A DNA stretch of 64,000 bases from Periplaneta americana (GCF_040183065.1 NC_091121.1:38105287-38169286); one strand, 5' to 3'; positions 1 to 10,624 are shown, counted from the first letter of the stretch. Notes: generated from the sequence alone by a model not told the origin. Translations and numbers: made by a program.

Positions 1-75
1 AGCGAAATTAAGTTCATGAGACGAACAGCCGGCTATGCAAAACTAGACCAAAAAGAAAATGCAGACATTCTTCAA
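1..75 (+). pseudogene. LINE reverse-transcriptase C-terminal fragment
   Basis: The first frame reads SEIKFMRRTAGYAKLDQKEN and continues ADILQ before a stop at about 76. The MRRTAGY...D.k.N.diL pattern is typical of the region downstream of the reverse transcriptase domain in endonuclease/RT-type LINEs (family knowledge from memory). The fragment is cut by the window edge, and the reading frame decays after 75. It is a dead retrotransposon end, not a host gene. Confidence 0.55.
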
Positions 76-417
76 TAACCCAAAATCTCTTCAACTACAC
101 TGAACAACAAGAATTTTGCTCCGACTTAAAACAATGTGTCCCTTATGGTTTGATGTGCGCTGAATCCGAAAATGCATCTCTTTTCTTCGTATCACATAAG
201 GTTTTTAAGTATACTATGATTTCAACTTTCGTTAAGAGCTCCTCCAGGAAAGATCTGGCGCGGGTTGGGGGTAAAAACTAATGCATTTTATGAGTTTATG
301 ACTTATTTCTGGTTTGTTACGGTTGTTGGCAAGTTATTTAGTACTTCTAGTAAATAAACAGATATTGGTCCCTTCTATTAAGTAAATTTCATAACAGTTC
401 AAAGTGAGGTCTATGCA

Positions 418-1165
418 ATGAACAAACAAGGGTGTGATATTGAGTATTTAAAACAAAAGTTTACCAGTTTGAGTGGAGGCAAATTAAAAGAGGGCATTTT
501 CATTGGTCCACAAATTCACAATGTAATGGCTGACCCTTTGTTTGAGGAAAAAACTTTCCGTTACAGAAAGAATGGCATGGCGCAATTTCAAAGACGTTTG
601 CTCAAATTTCCTTGGAAAAAAAATGTTATGTTTTATTTAACGACGCTCGCAACTGCAGAGGTTATATCAGCGTCGCCGAATGTGCCGGAATTTTGTCCCG
701 CAGGAGTTCTTTTACATGCCAGTAAATCTACTGACATGAGCCTGTCGCATTTAAGCACACTTAAATGCCATCGACCTGGCCCGGGATCGAACCCACAACC
801 TTGGGCATAGAAGGCCAGCGCTATACCAACTCGCCAACCAGATCGACAAATTTCCTTGGAAATTCTATGGCAGACAACTACATAGAACTTGTTGTGGAAA
901 CCATGTTAAGTGCATATGACAAAATGGAGTGTAATATGTCCCTCAAAATATATTTTTACATTCTTATTTTGGTTTCTTTCCTCCTAACATTGGAGAGGTA
1001 AGCGACGAGCATGGGAAAAGATTTCATCAAGAAATATCTGAAATGAAAAGGCGAGATAAAGGAAGATCATCATCCAGCATGCTTGCAGACTATTGTTGGT
1101 TGCTTTTAAAATACAGTCTCGGGTCTAATTATAAACAGAAGTCATCCAGAAAATTAATTTTAATG
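418..1165 (+). pseudogene. mobile-element-associated arthropod protein, pseudogene split by a SINE
   Basis: An ORF from ATG 418 encodes MNKQGCDIEYLKQKFTSLSG and continues to about 600. After the SINE at 619-847, the same protein resumes as FLGNSMADNYIELVVETML, then ECNMSLKIYFY, and later GEVSDEHGKRFHQEISEMKR and SSMLADYCWLLLK up to about 1165. The signature 'CnMSLKiHFLhSHLdfFP...SDEHGeRFHQdI...ADYCW' belongs to a protein recurrent in arthropod genomes, usually many-copy and of unknown function. Here it has a frameshift before the SINE, another around 985-1000 (LLTLER then GEVSDEHG in a new frame), and the SINE itself. It is not functional. The family role is unknown to me. Confidence 0.6.
619..847 (-). 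mobile_element. tRNA-derived SINE, family A, complete with 15-bp TSD
   Basis: On the minus strand this starts GTCGATCTGGTTGGCGAGTT, has a Pol III A box (TGGCGAGTTGG) and B box (GGTTCGATCCC, one variant base), then a body ending ...GTCGTTAAATAAAACATAACA. A perfect 15-bp target duplication, AAATTTCCTTGGAAA, lies at 604-618 and 848-862. It interrupts the pseudogene at 418-1165. Confidence 0.93.
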
Positions 1166-1650
1166 TAAGTTCAAATTCCGATATTTTTATCATTATACGC
1201 GTGAAATATTTGTAGTTATTGCGTTTTAAACTATAAACTTTGCATCCAGTACACATTTTTCAAGTATTATGAGGCATTTTGAATCCGTGGTGTGTTGTAA
1301 TTTTATCAGTAACAGTGAAAAATTAAAAACAAAGAGGCTTTGTCATAAAAATTCAATTCATTTTCCCCGGAAAATGGTACGTGATGGGTCAATTTGGATT
1401 TTAAATTCAGATTTAGGGCACACATAATAGTAATATTCACACCTATTTTTATTTCGGAGCAAGACAAAAAGTAAAAATTTGTTGTTCAGTGTTATGGGCC
1501 ACTCTATTGAAATATGCCGGAGGAATAAATGATTCTTTGTTACATTTTCTATCGTTATGGACAAAAATCATGATCCAACTCGTAATAGTTACCGGATAAG
1601 AGGGTTAAGCATTTGGGAAAAGACATTTTTATGAGAAAACTATGGACTTT
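1166..1650. other. unassigned AT-rich spacer
   Basis: No motif, convincing ORF or repeat was recognised between the pseudogene and the mitochondrial insert. Confidence 0.5.
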
Positions 1651-1651
1651 C

Positions 1652-1984
1652 TACCAATATGGACCTATTAGTAGAATTAATAAGAACATTGTTCTAATAA
1701 TTATTCATATTATAATTCTCGATGTGTATATAATAATTATTATTGGTAGTAATAGCGCAATTTCTACATCGAAAATCAAGAAGATTACTGCAATTAAGAA
1801 GAATCGTAGTGAGAATGGTAATCGAACTCTTGACTTGGGATCAAAACCACATTCAAATGGTGATCTTTTTCCTCGGTCTTCAATTTGTTTTTTTTTTTTT
1901 TTTTTTTATAATATTGTTGCTATTATTATGATAATTGTGGATAATAATATGATTATGATGATGGAATAGGTTGTTAATATAATT
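1652..1984 (-). pseudogene. nad3: NUMT: nad3-like fragment
   Basis: The minus strand encodes an insect NADH dehydrogenase subunit 3-like protein. [20 protein letters not shown] is followed by [18 protein letters not shown], the diagnostic central block of ND3. The start region follows trnG directly, as in insect mitochondria. A poly-A run on this strand (1888-1908) breaks the frame, and the 3' end stops near 1652 before the usual C-terminus. A nuclear pseudogene copy. Confidence 0.88.
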
Positions 1985-2051
1985 ATTTATCTTGTTTTAA
2001 TATACAAACGTTTTGATTGGAAGTCAAATATACTGATTATATTAGATAAAT
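1985..2051 (-). pseudogene. trnG: NUMT: mitochondrial tRNA-Gly(UCC) copy
   Basis: 67 nt on the minus strand with a 7-bp acceptor stem ATTTATC/GATAAAT, and anticodon TCC in the loop context TTGACTTCCAATCAA. Its place between cox3 and nad3 is the ancestral insect order. It lies in nuclear repeat DNA and is presumably not expressed as a tRNA. Confidence 0.88.
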
Positions 2052-2052
2052 T

Positions 2053-2835
2053 ATATTATCTTCCTCAATCAGTAAATAGAAATGTATAAGAATAATCATA
2101 CAACAACTACGAAATGTTAATATCAAGCTGCTGCTTCAAATCCAAAGTGGTGGTTTGATGAGAAATGTAAAGTTAAATGTCGTAATAAACATGTTATTAG
2201 AAATGTTGTTCCAATAATCACTGTAGTCCATGAAATCCTGTTGCAATAAAGAATGTTGATCCTTAAACGGAGTCTGCAATAGTGAACGATGCTTCTAAGT
2301 ACTGTATTCATAAGCTTGTAAAACAGTAAAATAAATACCTAATACGACTGTGAAGAATAAGCCTTGTAATGCTTGATTGTAATTATTTTCTAGAAGACCA
2401 TGATGAGCTCATGTTACAGTAACTCCTGAAGCTAGTAAGATAGCTCTATTTAATAGTGGAATTTGTAGCGGATTAAAAGGATAAATTCCTATAGGTGATC
2501 ACAAGGATCCAATATCAATAGTGGGAGAAAGGCTTCTATGGAAAAATGCCCAGAAGAATGACATGAACAAAAATACTTCAGAAATAATAAATAAGATTGT
2601 ACCTCATTATAATCCTTTTGTTACTATTTTAGTATGTAATCCTTGATAAGTACCTTCGTCATCATTGAATTATTGTTAATAATATAATAGTTATATCAAT
2701 TATTAGTAATTCTTGATTACATTGATGAAACCATTTGATTATACCTGTTATTGTTACTATTGCACCAATAGCTCCTGTTAATGGTCATGGACTTTGGTCA
2801 ACTAAATGGAATGGGTGGTTTGCGTGTCTTGTCAT
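2053..2835 (-). pseudogene. cox3: NUMT: cytochrome c oxidase subunit III pseudogene
   Basis: From ATG at 2835 (minus) the protein begins MTRHANHPFHLVDQSPWPLT and ends with [20 protein letters not shown] sequence, giving essentially full-length insect COX3. It uses mitochondrial TGA=Trp codons, so it cannot be read in the nuclear code. Several changes break the frame: a divergent stretch around 2290-2310 (YEYS.. instead of YEYIEAS) and a one-base insertion in the final YWWG region. The ATG overlaps the atp6 stop (TAATG), as in the organelle. Confidence 0.93.
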
Positions 2836-2913
2836 TAGTTTACTTCTCTAGAATATAATGTTCTTAATACTGCAAATACATATAATTGAATAATAACCAT
2901 TGCGGATCCTAGA
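2836..2913 (-). pseudogene. atp6: NUMT: atp6 C-terminal end
   Basis: The minus strand reads ..SAMVIIQLYVFAVL.TLYSSEVN*, the C-terminus of ATP synthase subunit a. It is separated from the rest of atp6 (4100-4238) by the repeat at 2914-4099. Confidence 0.88.
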
Positions 2914-4099
2914 ATCTATACTAATAATAAATCTGTAGCCGAAATTTTTCTGGTAATTTTCGATTTTCCAAAAATAATTTGTCCTAACATATATAATTAA
3001 CCACCCTGAAACTGAAAATCGCTTTTTTTTAATTTTTGTTTGTATGTCTGTCTGTCTGTTTGTTACCTTTTCACGCGATAATGGCTGGAGGAATTTCGAT
3101 GAAAATTGGAATATAAATTAAGTTCGTTGTAACTTAGATTTTAGGCTATATGGCATTCAAAATACATTATTTAAAAGGGGAGTTATAAGGGGGCCTGAAT
3201 TAAATAAATCGAAATATCTCGCTTATTATTGATTTTTGTGAAAAATGTTACATAGCAAAAGTTTCGTTGAAAATAATTTGCGATAAGTTTTATTCCTTGA
3301 AAAATTTTGATAGGACTGATACTTAATGAGATAAATGAGTTTTAAAATTAAAATAACTGTCATCTAAGGTCGTGTAATGAATTAAAAAACAAATGACTTC
3401 GTCTATAAGGGGCCTTGGACAGCAACAATCGAAAGCTATGAAAGATAGCCTTCAGAGAATGTTTCTGTGTTTGAATGAAGTAATATCGGAAGCTAAATTA
3501 ACCGATTTGTATAATTAATTATTAATTCACCATTGGAAAGTGTAGTTTCTCTAGATGGACATAATGCTATAATGTTATTACAGTAACTTCTGATATAATA
3601 TAATATAATATAATATAATATAATATAATATAATATAATATAATATAATATAATATAATATAATATAATACGTAATATTATATAATATAATTTAAGTTAT
3701 TTGAAGGGTTCAGAACCATAGTGGGCCAAGCGCCATTTACTGAATACGTAGAAAACAAGGGTTAAAATTAAGTTATTACCATAATTCAATGGAAACCTAT
3801 AACAAGTAAAATAAAGTATACACATTAAATCTAAATGATGTCAATCTTCATTAAACTATGGTTGCATGTAATAAAAATTAAGAAACAGGTTAAAGGAATT
3901 GTCATTGCACCAAATGAGTGTCTCTGGACCAAAATGATCGCATTTTAATTATTTGGATGCAATTTAAATTAAGTAACATATTAAAAGATTTATCCTTCCA
4001 TCAAACAGGAATGTTCCCTGGATCAAATGTCCTATTTTAATTATGTAATTACTTTATATTTATTTATAACGGGTGCAGAGGAGCGCACGGGTACGGCTA
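2914..4099 (-). mobile_element. non-autonomous element 'A', copy 1, inserted in the NUMT
   Basis: On the minus strand it runs from TAGCCGTACCCGTGCGCTCC to ATTTATTATTAGTATAGAT. The element has no ORF. It carries a pentanucleotide (AATAT)n tract at 3588-3690 and, near the 3' end, 'CGCGTGAAAAGGTAACAAAC' followed by CAGACAGACA repeats. Copies are at 17104-18182 and 30354-31167. The fixed 3' end and variable 5' end suggest a LINE-mobilised (RTE-like) retroelement; that class is inference. It separates two atp6 pieces that were once contiguous. Confidence 0.8.
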
Positions 4100-4238
4100 A
4101 TTAATAATAATAATAATGCGATTTGGGTTATAATTAGTAGTCTCAATATTATATAATTTAAGAATGGGCCTGTATTTCCTAGTAAGGTTAATAATAAGTG
4201 ACCAGCAATCATATTGGCGGCTAGTCGTACTACTAGTC
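4100..4238 (-). pseudogene. atp6: NUMT: atp6 internal segment
   Basis: The minus strand encodes [20 protein letters not shown] and continues GNTGPFLNY...[12 protein letters not shown], a conserved transmembrane block of ATP6. The reading continues in 2836-2913 on the other side of element A. The mitochondrial match stops at about 4238. Confidence 0.88.
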
Positions 4239-5060
4239 GTCTTTTTTGTTACATACAACATGACTTATTTGCTCTAAAATTCTGCAGGGTTATTTCACTT
4301 TCACCCTCTATATTAATTTGCAAATAAAACTATTATAACTCCTCAGAATTATGCTTTCTTCATATCTAATGCTAGAGAGAAAAAGGAGCCTATATCACTT
4401 TGACCTGCCTCTTCTGTAACGTTCAAGAAACCTTACAGTAATGAAGAGAACGAAATCGAATATGATTCAGCTTTAGGAATCTGATCAGGGATCAAGGTTC
4501 ACTGGCCTCACTATAAGCACACGAAAGAAAAACACTGTCCCACAATTTATGTGGCTTACAGAGTCATTTTCCTCTTGGAAATTTTGTGTTATGGTTGAGG
4601 GGGGATGGAATGGGTTAAACAAACGTTTCAAGAAGACGGGGATGAAATATTACAAGGACACGCATCGTGTAGCATCTCATAATACTATCGCCAGTCACGC
4701 GGCTCTTTAAACACAGTTCTAATTTTGAAACCTGACGTAAGACGCCCCATTAACTTAGAGACGCATCCCTCCCCTAACCCTTCGCAACGTCACAAGAGCT
4801 TAAGACACAGGCGCGGCAAAGTAACCCAGAACAAATATTAGTAGAGTGTGACCGCGCGTATAATGCTAATCCTATAAACTGTATACAAGCCAGCCGGAGT
4901 GAGGTATGTATTTACAACCGTGAGGGGCGTAATTCCTATCTGGCTGGAGCCGCGCCCCCTCCCCCCAGCCCAGTATTTTCTATGCCTCAGATTAATGATT
5001 CTACTTACACACACAGGATGTTTCAATAACTCCTACACCTTCAATTTTTTGTGTAAAATC
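4239..5060. other. unassigned spacer
   Basis: No coding or repeat family recognised. It includes a GC-richer patch around 4740-4990 with no supported ORF. Confidence 0.4.
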
Positions 5061-5069
5061 TAGTTGAGC

Positions 5070-5270
5070 TTCCATAAAGCTTTATTGATTATACGATATT
5101 TTATTTCAAACAGACTTTCATCATACATTATTTTAGGAGAAAATTTTCGCTCCGATAATGGTGATCGAACTCTGGTCTTCAGCTACGCGCTGAATGCTCT
5201 TACCAACTGAGCTATGCCGGGGATCGTCCACAGCACCAGCCCGAACTCTTTGTTCCTGTAGGGGTCAAAC
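5070..5270 (-). mobile_element. tRNA-derived SINE, family E, copy 1
   Basis: The minus strand contains CCCCGGCATAGCTCAGTTGG (A box), and AGAGTTCGATC (B box) about 50 nt later. A body follows, ending ..AAATATCGTATAATC. A sequence GTTCGGGCTGG...CTGTGGACGATC precedes the tRNA head, as in the copy at 7175-7370. It resembles a tRNA, but the 3' stem is degenerate and the tail is SINE-like. Confidence 0.7.
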
Positions 5271-5779
5271 CCTAATAAATAAAGATGAGGGATTTGTGCG
5301 GTTTGTCGTCAGGTTGCGTGTGCATAGACGTTATGCAGCTGTATGCCCAGTGCCTGTGTTGACTTCCGACGTAAACAAACCACGCGAAGAGTACAGCTTC
5401 AAAATGACAAATGCAACACTCCGTTAAGGTCTAGCAGATGACAGTATGCAAATATGAGGAATATGAGGAATATGTTGAAACATTAGTATAGTTAGAAGAA
5501 GAAACTTGCCTTTATGATTCATCCATAGCTTCAGAGCCATCACAAGCCGAATTACACTGCACTACTAACTTTCTTAAATTATCGAATGTCAAACGTCGTC
5601 GTCGTTCACTCAGACAGCTTTTGAACTGCGAAAAGCTTATTTCAACGTCACAGGACATTAACGGTGCTTATATCAAGTATACTATCCTATCGTCTCATGA
5701 TTTTGCTTTATTCTGCAGTGTTACAAATTTTTAAATAGCTCTTATTTTCCTGTTATTTATTCCTTATTCCCTGCGTGCA

Positions 5780-6300
5780 AGGTCCTGAAGGTCCTTTCTT
5801 GATTTTTTCTGACACCTCTTTTATTATTGATATGCCCTTGGATATTTCCAAACTAGATGTTTCTATCTGTGTTATGCTTTCCGGTATCGTTTTGTGATTT
5901 TGGTTGTATGAACTTGATATCTTCAAACAGTTTAGAGGAAATAAGAGATTTGGCAGTATTAATGGCAGATGCATTTTCAGTACTTTAAAGCATCATTTAC
6001 TTTTATAACTGAAGTGTAATTTACTGCATAATATGACACAGCCTCTACCCAGGTACCCCATCTTGTAATTACTCGTTTTGGTGGAAGAACAATACCTGGT
6101 GCAAAGTCTCGAAATTGTTGTATCCTTGCAGCGCCTTAAGTAATATTTTCTTCATTGCAGATATGAAGGTGTCAACACCACTAAACATAGCACGGATCTC
6201 CTCAGCCAATCTATTGAGACCATGAGCAAGGCACGTTATGTGAATAATGTTCTTATACCGTTCTTTTATTTCATTTGCTGCCGTCACTGTGTGCGTTCAC
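5780..6300 (-). pseudogene. hAT-superfamily transposase remnant
   Basis: An ORF at 6287-6069 encodes MTAANEIKERYKNIIHITCL and continues AHGLNRLAEEIRAMFSGVDT. It then runs, after a frame change, into PPKRVITRWGTWVEAVSYYA. 'hiTClaHglhRvaEeiR' and 'P..ViTRWGTW..A..YY' are hallmark blocks of a hAT-like transposase catalytic region (recognised from memory). Downstream SASAINTAKSLISSKLFEDI is a third frame piece. At least two frameshifts, with no intact N- or C-terminus. Confidence 0.72.
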
Positions 6301-6659
6301 CACTGCAGTGCATTGGACTATGAAGGCCTGTGTTCGTTCCATGTTGTTGTGATAAGACGGCAAGTAGGCAAATGGATAGCGTGTAGTTGCATTTCTTTTG
6401 GTTGCACTGGTCGTAGTCGTTCACCTGTCTGTCCACCTATGCTCCCTGTCGAGTCAACCTGTTTTTCGTGCCGCGCACAAACTCCTCATCTTTACTAATA
6501 AATAAAATTAGCACAAGATTACCTTCATTTGTGTTTAATCAGTAGCCTTCTTGGAGCTTCTTTTTGATACATAGAGATCCACTGATGATGTGGTAGGCCA
6601 ACTTGAGATATTGAGTAATTAATGATTGTAAACAAATGGTACAATATGGTGGATGTAGC

Positions 6660-6886
6660 TATGTTATATTTTATTTATCGTCGCTCGCAACTGCAGAGGT
6701 TATATCAGCGTCGCCGGATGTGCCGGAATTTTGTCCCGCAGGAGTTCTTTTACATGCCAGTAAATATACTGACATGAGCTTGTCGCATTTAAGCACACTT
6801 AAATGCCATCGACCTGGCCCGGGATCGAACCCGCAACCTTGGGCATAGAAATCCAGCACTATACCAACTCGCCAACCAGGTCGACG
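6660..6886 (-). mobile_element. SINE family A copy
   Basis: About 227 bp, same head (TTGGCGAGTTGGTATAG), B box and ATAAAATATAACAT-like end as the 619-847 copy, with few differences. I did not find a clear target duplication. Confidence 0.88.
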
Positions 6887-7174
6887 CGCTTGTAACACAT
6901 GATAGGAGAAAATGTATAACAAAATGGCCTTGCTTCCACTAAAACAATATAGGTGGAGACATCTATACTATAACATTAAAAACACAAAAACAATAAAACA
7001 GTAGAAACATGTAATGCGCAAACAATTCCCCTTCAGCTTACTCTAAGCTTTTATGACATAACATATTACGTCTTTAGACGTCACTACACACGAACTACAC
7101 ATGACATTGATGTCCGGGATATTCCAGCAGTTTACGTACTATTTAGTAGTTTATACTGCTGTACGGCTGAATAT

Positions 7175-7370
7175 TTTATTAGTTATACGATATTTTACTT
7201 CACATAGATTTTCATCTGTTAGCATTGTATTATATTTTAGGATAAAATTGTCGCTCCGGTAATAGGAAACGAACTCAGGTATTCAGCTACGTGCTGAAAG
7301 CTCTTACCAAATGAGCTATGCCGGGGACCGTCCACAGTACAGGCTCGAACTCTCCTTTATTCCTCTTTAG
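7175..7370 (-). mobile_element. SINE family E, copy 2
   Basis: Minus-strand CCCCGGCATAGCTCATTTGG and TGAGTTCGTTTCC are mutated A and B boxes. The body ends AAATATCGTATAAC like the 5 kb copy. An older, diverged insert. Confidence 0.68.
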
Positions 7371-7379
7371 CCTTAATAT

Positions 7380-8024
7380 GACATACTGGCAAACACTAAC
7401 TCGGTTCATCTGAGGTGGGTACCAGGACATGCAGGGATTCACGGAAACGAGAGGGCGGATGAGGCTGCTAAAGATGGAGCTGAGACCCCATTTATAGGAC
7501 CAGAACCTGTGTTGGGACTATCTTCAAGACCAATTAAGCAGGTCATCAGGGATTGGGCTCACAGACGACATATTAGTTACTGGAACTCAATTAAGGGCTG
7601 TAATCACAGCAAGGCCCTTATCAAAGGTCTTGCAAGGACAAAATCGAATGAGCTGCTGAGACTTAGCAAAAAGCAGCTCTCTTGGGCAACAGGATTTCTT
7701 ACAGGACACTGTGGCCTGAAGAAAAACTTATACAGGATGGGACTTATTACTGACCCACTGTGTGTAAGATGTTCACAAGGAGATGAGTCAGTAACTCATC
7801 TGCTGTGCGTTTGTAATGCGCTTGCGCAACAAAGATCTCTCTTCTTTGGGAATCACTTTCCAAAACTTGAAGAGATCTCAAAGGTCCCTGTCCAAAGTTT
7901 GATACAGTTCATCAAGAACTTGAAACTTTTGGACTGAAAGGGATGAAAGACGGGGATGCGCAATAGATCTTATAGGTCGCAGTGCTTGGGCCGGAAGGAA
8001 CACCCCTGTTAAATCTAATCTAAT
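7380..8024 (+). mobile_element. 5'-truncated LINE end with RNase H domain
   Basis: The frame reads VHLRWVPGHAGIHGNERADE and AAKDGAE, the 'VPGHxGixGNexAD' motif of an RNase H domain. It is followed by a C-terminal region with a zinc-knuckle-like C-x2-C...H-x4-C (DPLCVRCSQGDESVTHLLCV) and a stop at 7937. The ORF is open from before 7391 to 7937 in one frame. The 3' end is TCTAATCTAATCTA. RNase H after RT is a feature of the I, R1 and LOA LINE groups; which one is uncertain. Confidence 0.75.
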
Positions 8025-8079
8025 CTACTATGACATAACGTCATAAAAACATGAAGTAAGTCTTTAGACCTCACTACAC

Positions 8080-8484
8080 AGTTGAGGGTTCGATCCCGGG
8101 CCAGGTCGATGGCATTTAACCCCTTTCCGCATACTGGGACAGATATGGCACATACCGGTTTTACATCCATATAACTTATAATATAAGCATATAATATTTC
8201 AAACTGCATACTGGGACAGATAGGGCACACTATCAATAACTGGATTTGACCATATGTGACATCATTTGAGAAAGAGAGAACTACTTAAGTTATTTGAATA
8301 TTAAACCAGTGTGTGCAAAACTGTCCTATGCAGCAAGGGGTTAATTGTGCTTAAATGTGACAGGCTCATGTCAGTAGATTCACTGGCATGTAAAAGAACT
8401 CCTGAGGGACAAAATTCCGGCAAACCGGCGACGCTGATATAACATCGGCAGTTGCGAGCGTCGTTAAATAAAACATAACATTTT
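8080..8484 (+). mobile_element. SINE family A copy interrupted by a MITE
   Basis: Starts near the B box (GGTTCGATCCCGGG), so the A-box head is missing. It continues as GGCATTTAA, is interrupted at 8120-8340, and resumes TTAATTGTGCTTAAATG through GTCGTTAAATAAAACATAAC. Confidence 0.85.
8120..8340. mobile_element. 221-bp TTAA-flanked MITE (piggyBac-like)
   Basis: TTAA at 8116-8119 and 8341-8344 flank an element with ends CCCCTTTCCGCATA and TATGCAGCAAGGGG (imperfect inverted repeats). Removing the element plus one TTAA restores the SINE. Two internal direct repeats CATACTGGGACAGATA lie at about 8130 and 8209. TTAA duplication with CCC...GGG ends is the piggyBac pattern; no transposase is present. 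Confidence 0.82.
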
Positions 8485-8491
8485 TTCGGCT

Positions 8492-8718
8492 CGACGGTCT
8501 CCATTAGTGGCTGTTTTTGGCCGACCACTGCGTTTAGTGTCGATTACCGTGTACATTGTTTTAAATTTACTCAATAATCTGTCCACATTTCGATGGGAGG
8601 GCTTGGGAATATCAGGGTGCCGGCGATGACATTCGTCTACAGGATACCGAGATGTCCTATGGTGATCTCCACAAAGAAGTATCAGCTCTACAAGTATCAG
8701 CTCCGATGTCAGCATTAT
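8492..8718 (-). pseudogene. transposase N-terminal helix-turn-helix fragment
   Basis: A minus-strand ORF contains CHRRHPDIPKPSHRNVDRLL and continues SKFK.....VIDTKRSGRPKTA. This fits the HTH '...hP.rp.PSh.ti.rl..kF...GsV.d..rsGRp' module at the N-terminus of insect mariner/DUF4817-like proteins. The catalytic part is absent. It abuts a SINE end. Confidence 0.6.
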
Positions 8719-9009
8719 TCTTCTATTTTTACTATTCTACCTAGAGAATAAAAGCAACTAATTAGCCCCTTTTGGCACGCGACTTTTGAGACACACGGTA
8801 TTAAATGATTTTGATGGCGATAGAGCTCTTTCTTCTCGTTCCAAAGGCCGGGCTTCGAATCTTCCTATGAAAAAAGGCACGCGTGTGAACATAGCGCACA
8901 TGATGATTCCTACTATAGCCAACACACGAAATAAAACTATGATTAAAATTATCAGTTAACAAAGTTTAACTGTATTGTTTATGAAAGCATGTAGAGTTTT
9001 ATTTTAAAA

Positions 9010-9590
9010 TGCTATGTATGTATGTATGTAGGCCTATTTATTAACACTACAATTGGGTATACACCCGGTGGCAGTGATATATAATATACAATAATACCAT
9101 TACAATTATACAGTATTTACAATAATAAAATAAATAAAATAAAATAAACCTAAATTTATTTCTAACTATAAATAAATAGATGCAATAAACCTAGGACTAT
9201 AAATAAAAACTATACTATAATAACGCCTAACAATGAGCAAAAGTAAACCTAACTTATAAGTACTTCTATTTCACCCAACTATTACCAATTTAAGTAATTA
9301 CATATCACCTTAATTAATTACAAATCAACTTAGTTGCATATCATCTTAATTTATTACATATCACCTTAATTTATTTACATATCAACTAAATTACATATCA
9401 TCTTAATTAATTACATATCAACTTAATTAATTACATGACACAACTTAGATTATTACACTGCACCTACAATTACATTTTCAGTCTAATCTTCTCAGCCTTT
9501 CCTCAAATGTATTCATTTTGAGAGGACCACCCTGAAAGATTGCCGCAGGTAAGCTGTTCCAGTCTACTAAGCTGTTCCAGTCTATGTCTC
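9010..9590 (-). mobile_element. LINE 3' end with internal 20-bp minisatellite
   Basis: The minus strand ends an ORF as WNSLPAAIFQGGPLKMNTFE and ERLRRLD*, a LINE C-terminal 'WNsLP' tail. The 3' UTR (9293-9440) contains about eight degenerate units of TTACATATCACCTTAATTAA. The element end lies near the ATGTATGTATGT run at 9012. Confidence 0.55.
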
Positions 9591-9719
9591 CTGGACTATG
9601 TTGCATATTTTAACATACAGAAATAGGCTTACAGTCGTCATTCATCTACATGAAGCCAGTTGTGTAGCGCACATTCAGTGTCAACTGGTCTTGTACCTAA
9701 AAAATTATTTTCCAAAAAA

Positions 9720-10020
9720 GTATATATTTTTTTTAGACTAAGGCTTTTGACACTTTCACATGACATACCCATGAGAAAGCTTGGTTTTTATGGTTTTAAT
9801 AACTCTCTTATTGATCTGATAACTGATAGTTATCAATCTGATTGCATCAATAATAATATTTTTCAGTCTACATTAATCAAGTATGGTGTCCCTCAGGGGT
9901 ATATTTTGGGACCGGTGCTTTTCATAATATATATTAATGATCTATTGGATCATCATCATCATTATTGGTGTCATCTATTGGATTACGTTGAGAACTAATA
10001 GAGGTTTTACATTGTTATTA
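9720..10020 (+). pseudogene. LINE reverse transcriptase, first part
   Basis: A frameshifted KAFDT/LSHDI block (9742-9765) is followed by RKLGFYGFNNSLIDLITDSY and GVPQGYILGPVLFIIYINDL. These are RT palm/fingers motifs of a Jockey/CR1-type element. The catalytic FADD block is missing: an insertion begins near 10020-10114, and the element resumes at 10627. Confidence 0.75.
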
Positions 10021-10113
10021 CAAAATCTCCAGGTACAATAAAAAAATTAAAAGTAATGACATTACGCATACGAATTAAAGCAGAGTGTTTTGAAGTTTAA
10101 AATTCATTTTTCT

Positions 10114-10583
10114 CTAAAGTTTGTTGTTGTATGATTGTGAAACTTGTACTCTCACTCTGAGAGAGGAACATAGGTTAAGGGTGTTTGAGAATAAGGTGTT
10201 TAGGAAAATATTTGGGGCTAAGAGGGATGAAGTTACAGGAGAATGGAGAAAGTTACACAACACAGAACTGCACGCATTGTATTCTTCACTTAACATAATT
10301 AGGAACTTAAAATCCAGACGTTTGAGATGGGCAGGGCATGTAGCACGTATGGGCGAATCCAGAAATGCATATAGAGTGTTAGTTGGGAGACCGGAGGGAA
10401 AAAGACCTTTAGGGAGGCCGAGACGTAGATGGGAGGATAATATTAAAATGGTTTTGAGGGAGGTGGGGTATGATGATAGAGACTGGATTAATCTTGCACA
10501 GGATAGGGACCGATGGCGGGCTTATGTGAGGGCGGCAATGAACCTTCGGGTTCCTTAAAAGCCATTTGTAAGTAAGTAAGTAA

Positions 10584-10624
<41 letters not shown>
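10114..10624 (+). mobile_element. 5'-truncated endonuclease/RT LINE end nested in another LINE
   Basis: An ORF at 10121-10558 encodes the C-terminal domain [20 protein letters not shown] ... [20 protein letters not shown] ... [12 protein letters not shown] ... AAMNLRVP*. The same protein is at 31725-32757 and 51603-52856 (-). 'RLRWAGHVaRM...GRPrrRWeD' is the usual tail of RTE-like endonuclease-RT elements. (TAAG)n and (AAT)n form the 3' tail. No stop codons in the retained part, so a fairly young insertion. Confidence 0.82.

Noticed and set aside
5150..5225. Possible true tRNA gene on the minus strand (also at 7245-7327, 55660-55730, 63650-63724)
   Set aside because: Pol III A and B boxes are present, but the acceptor stems do not close, each is joined to a repeated body, and near-identical copies recur: SINE heads.
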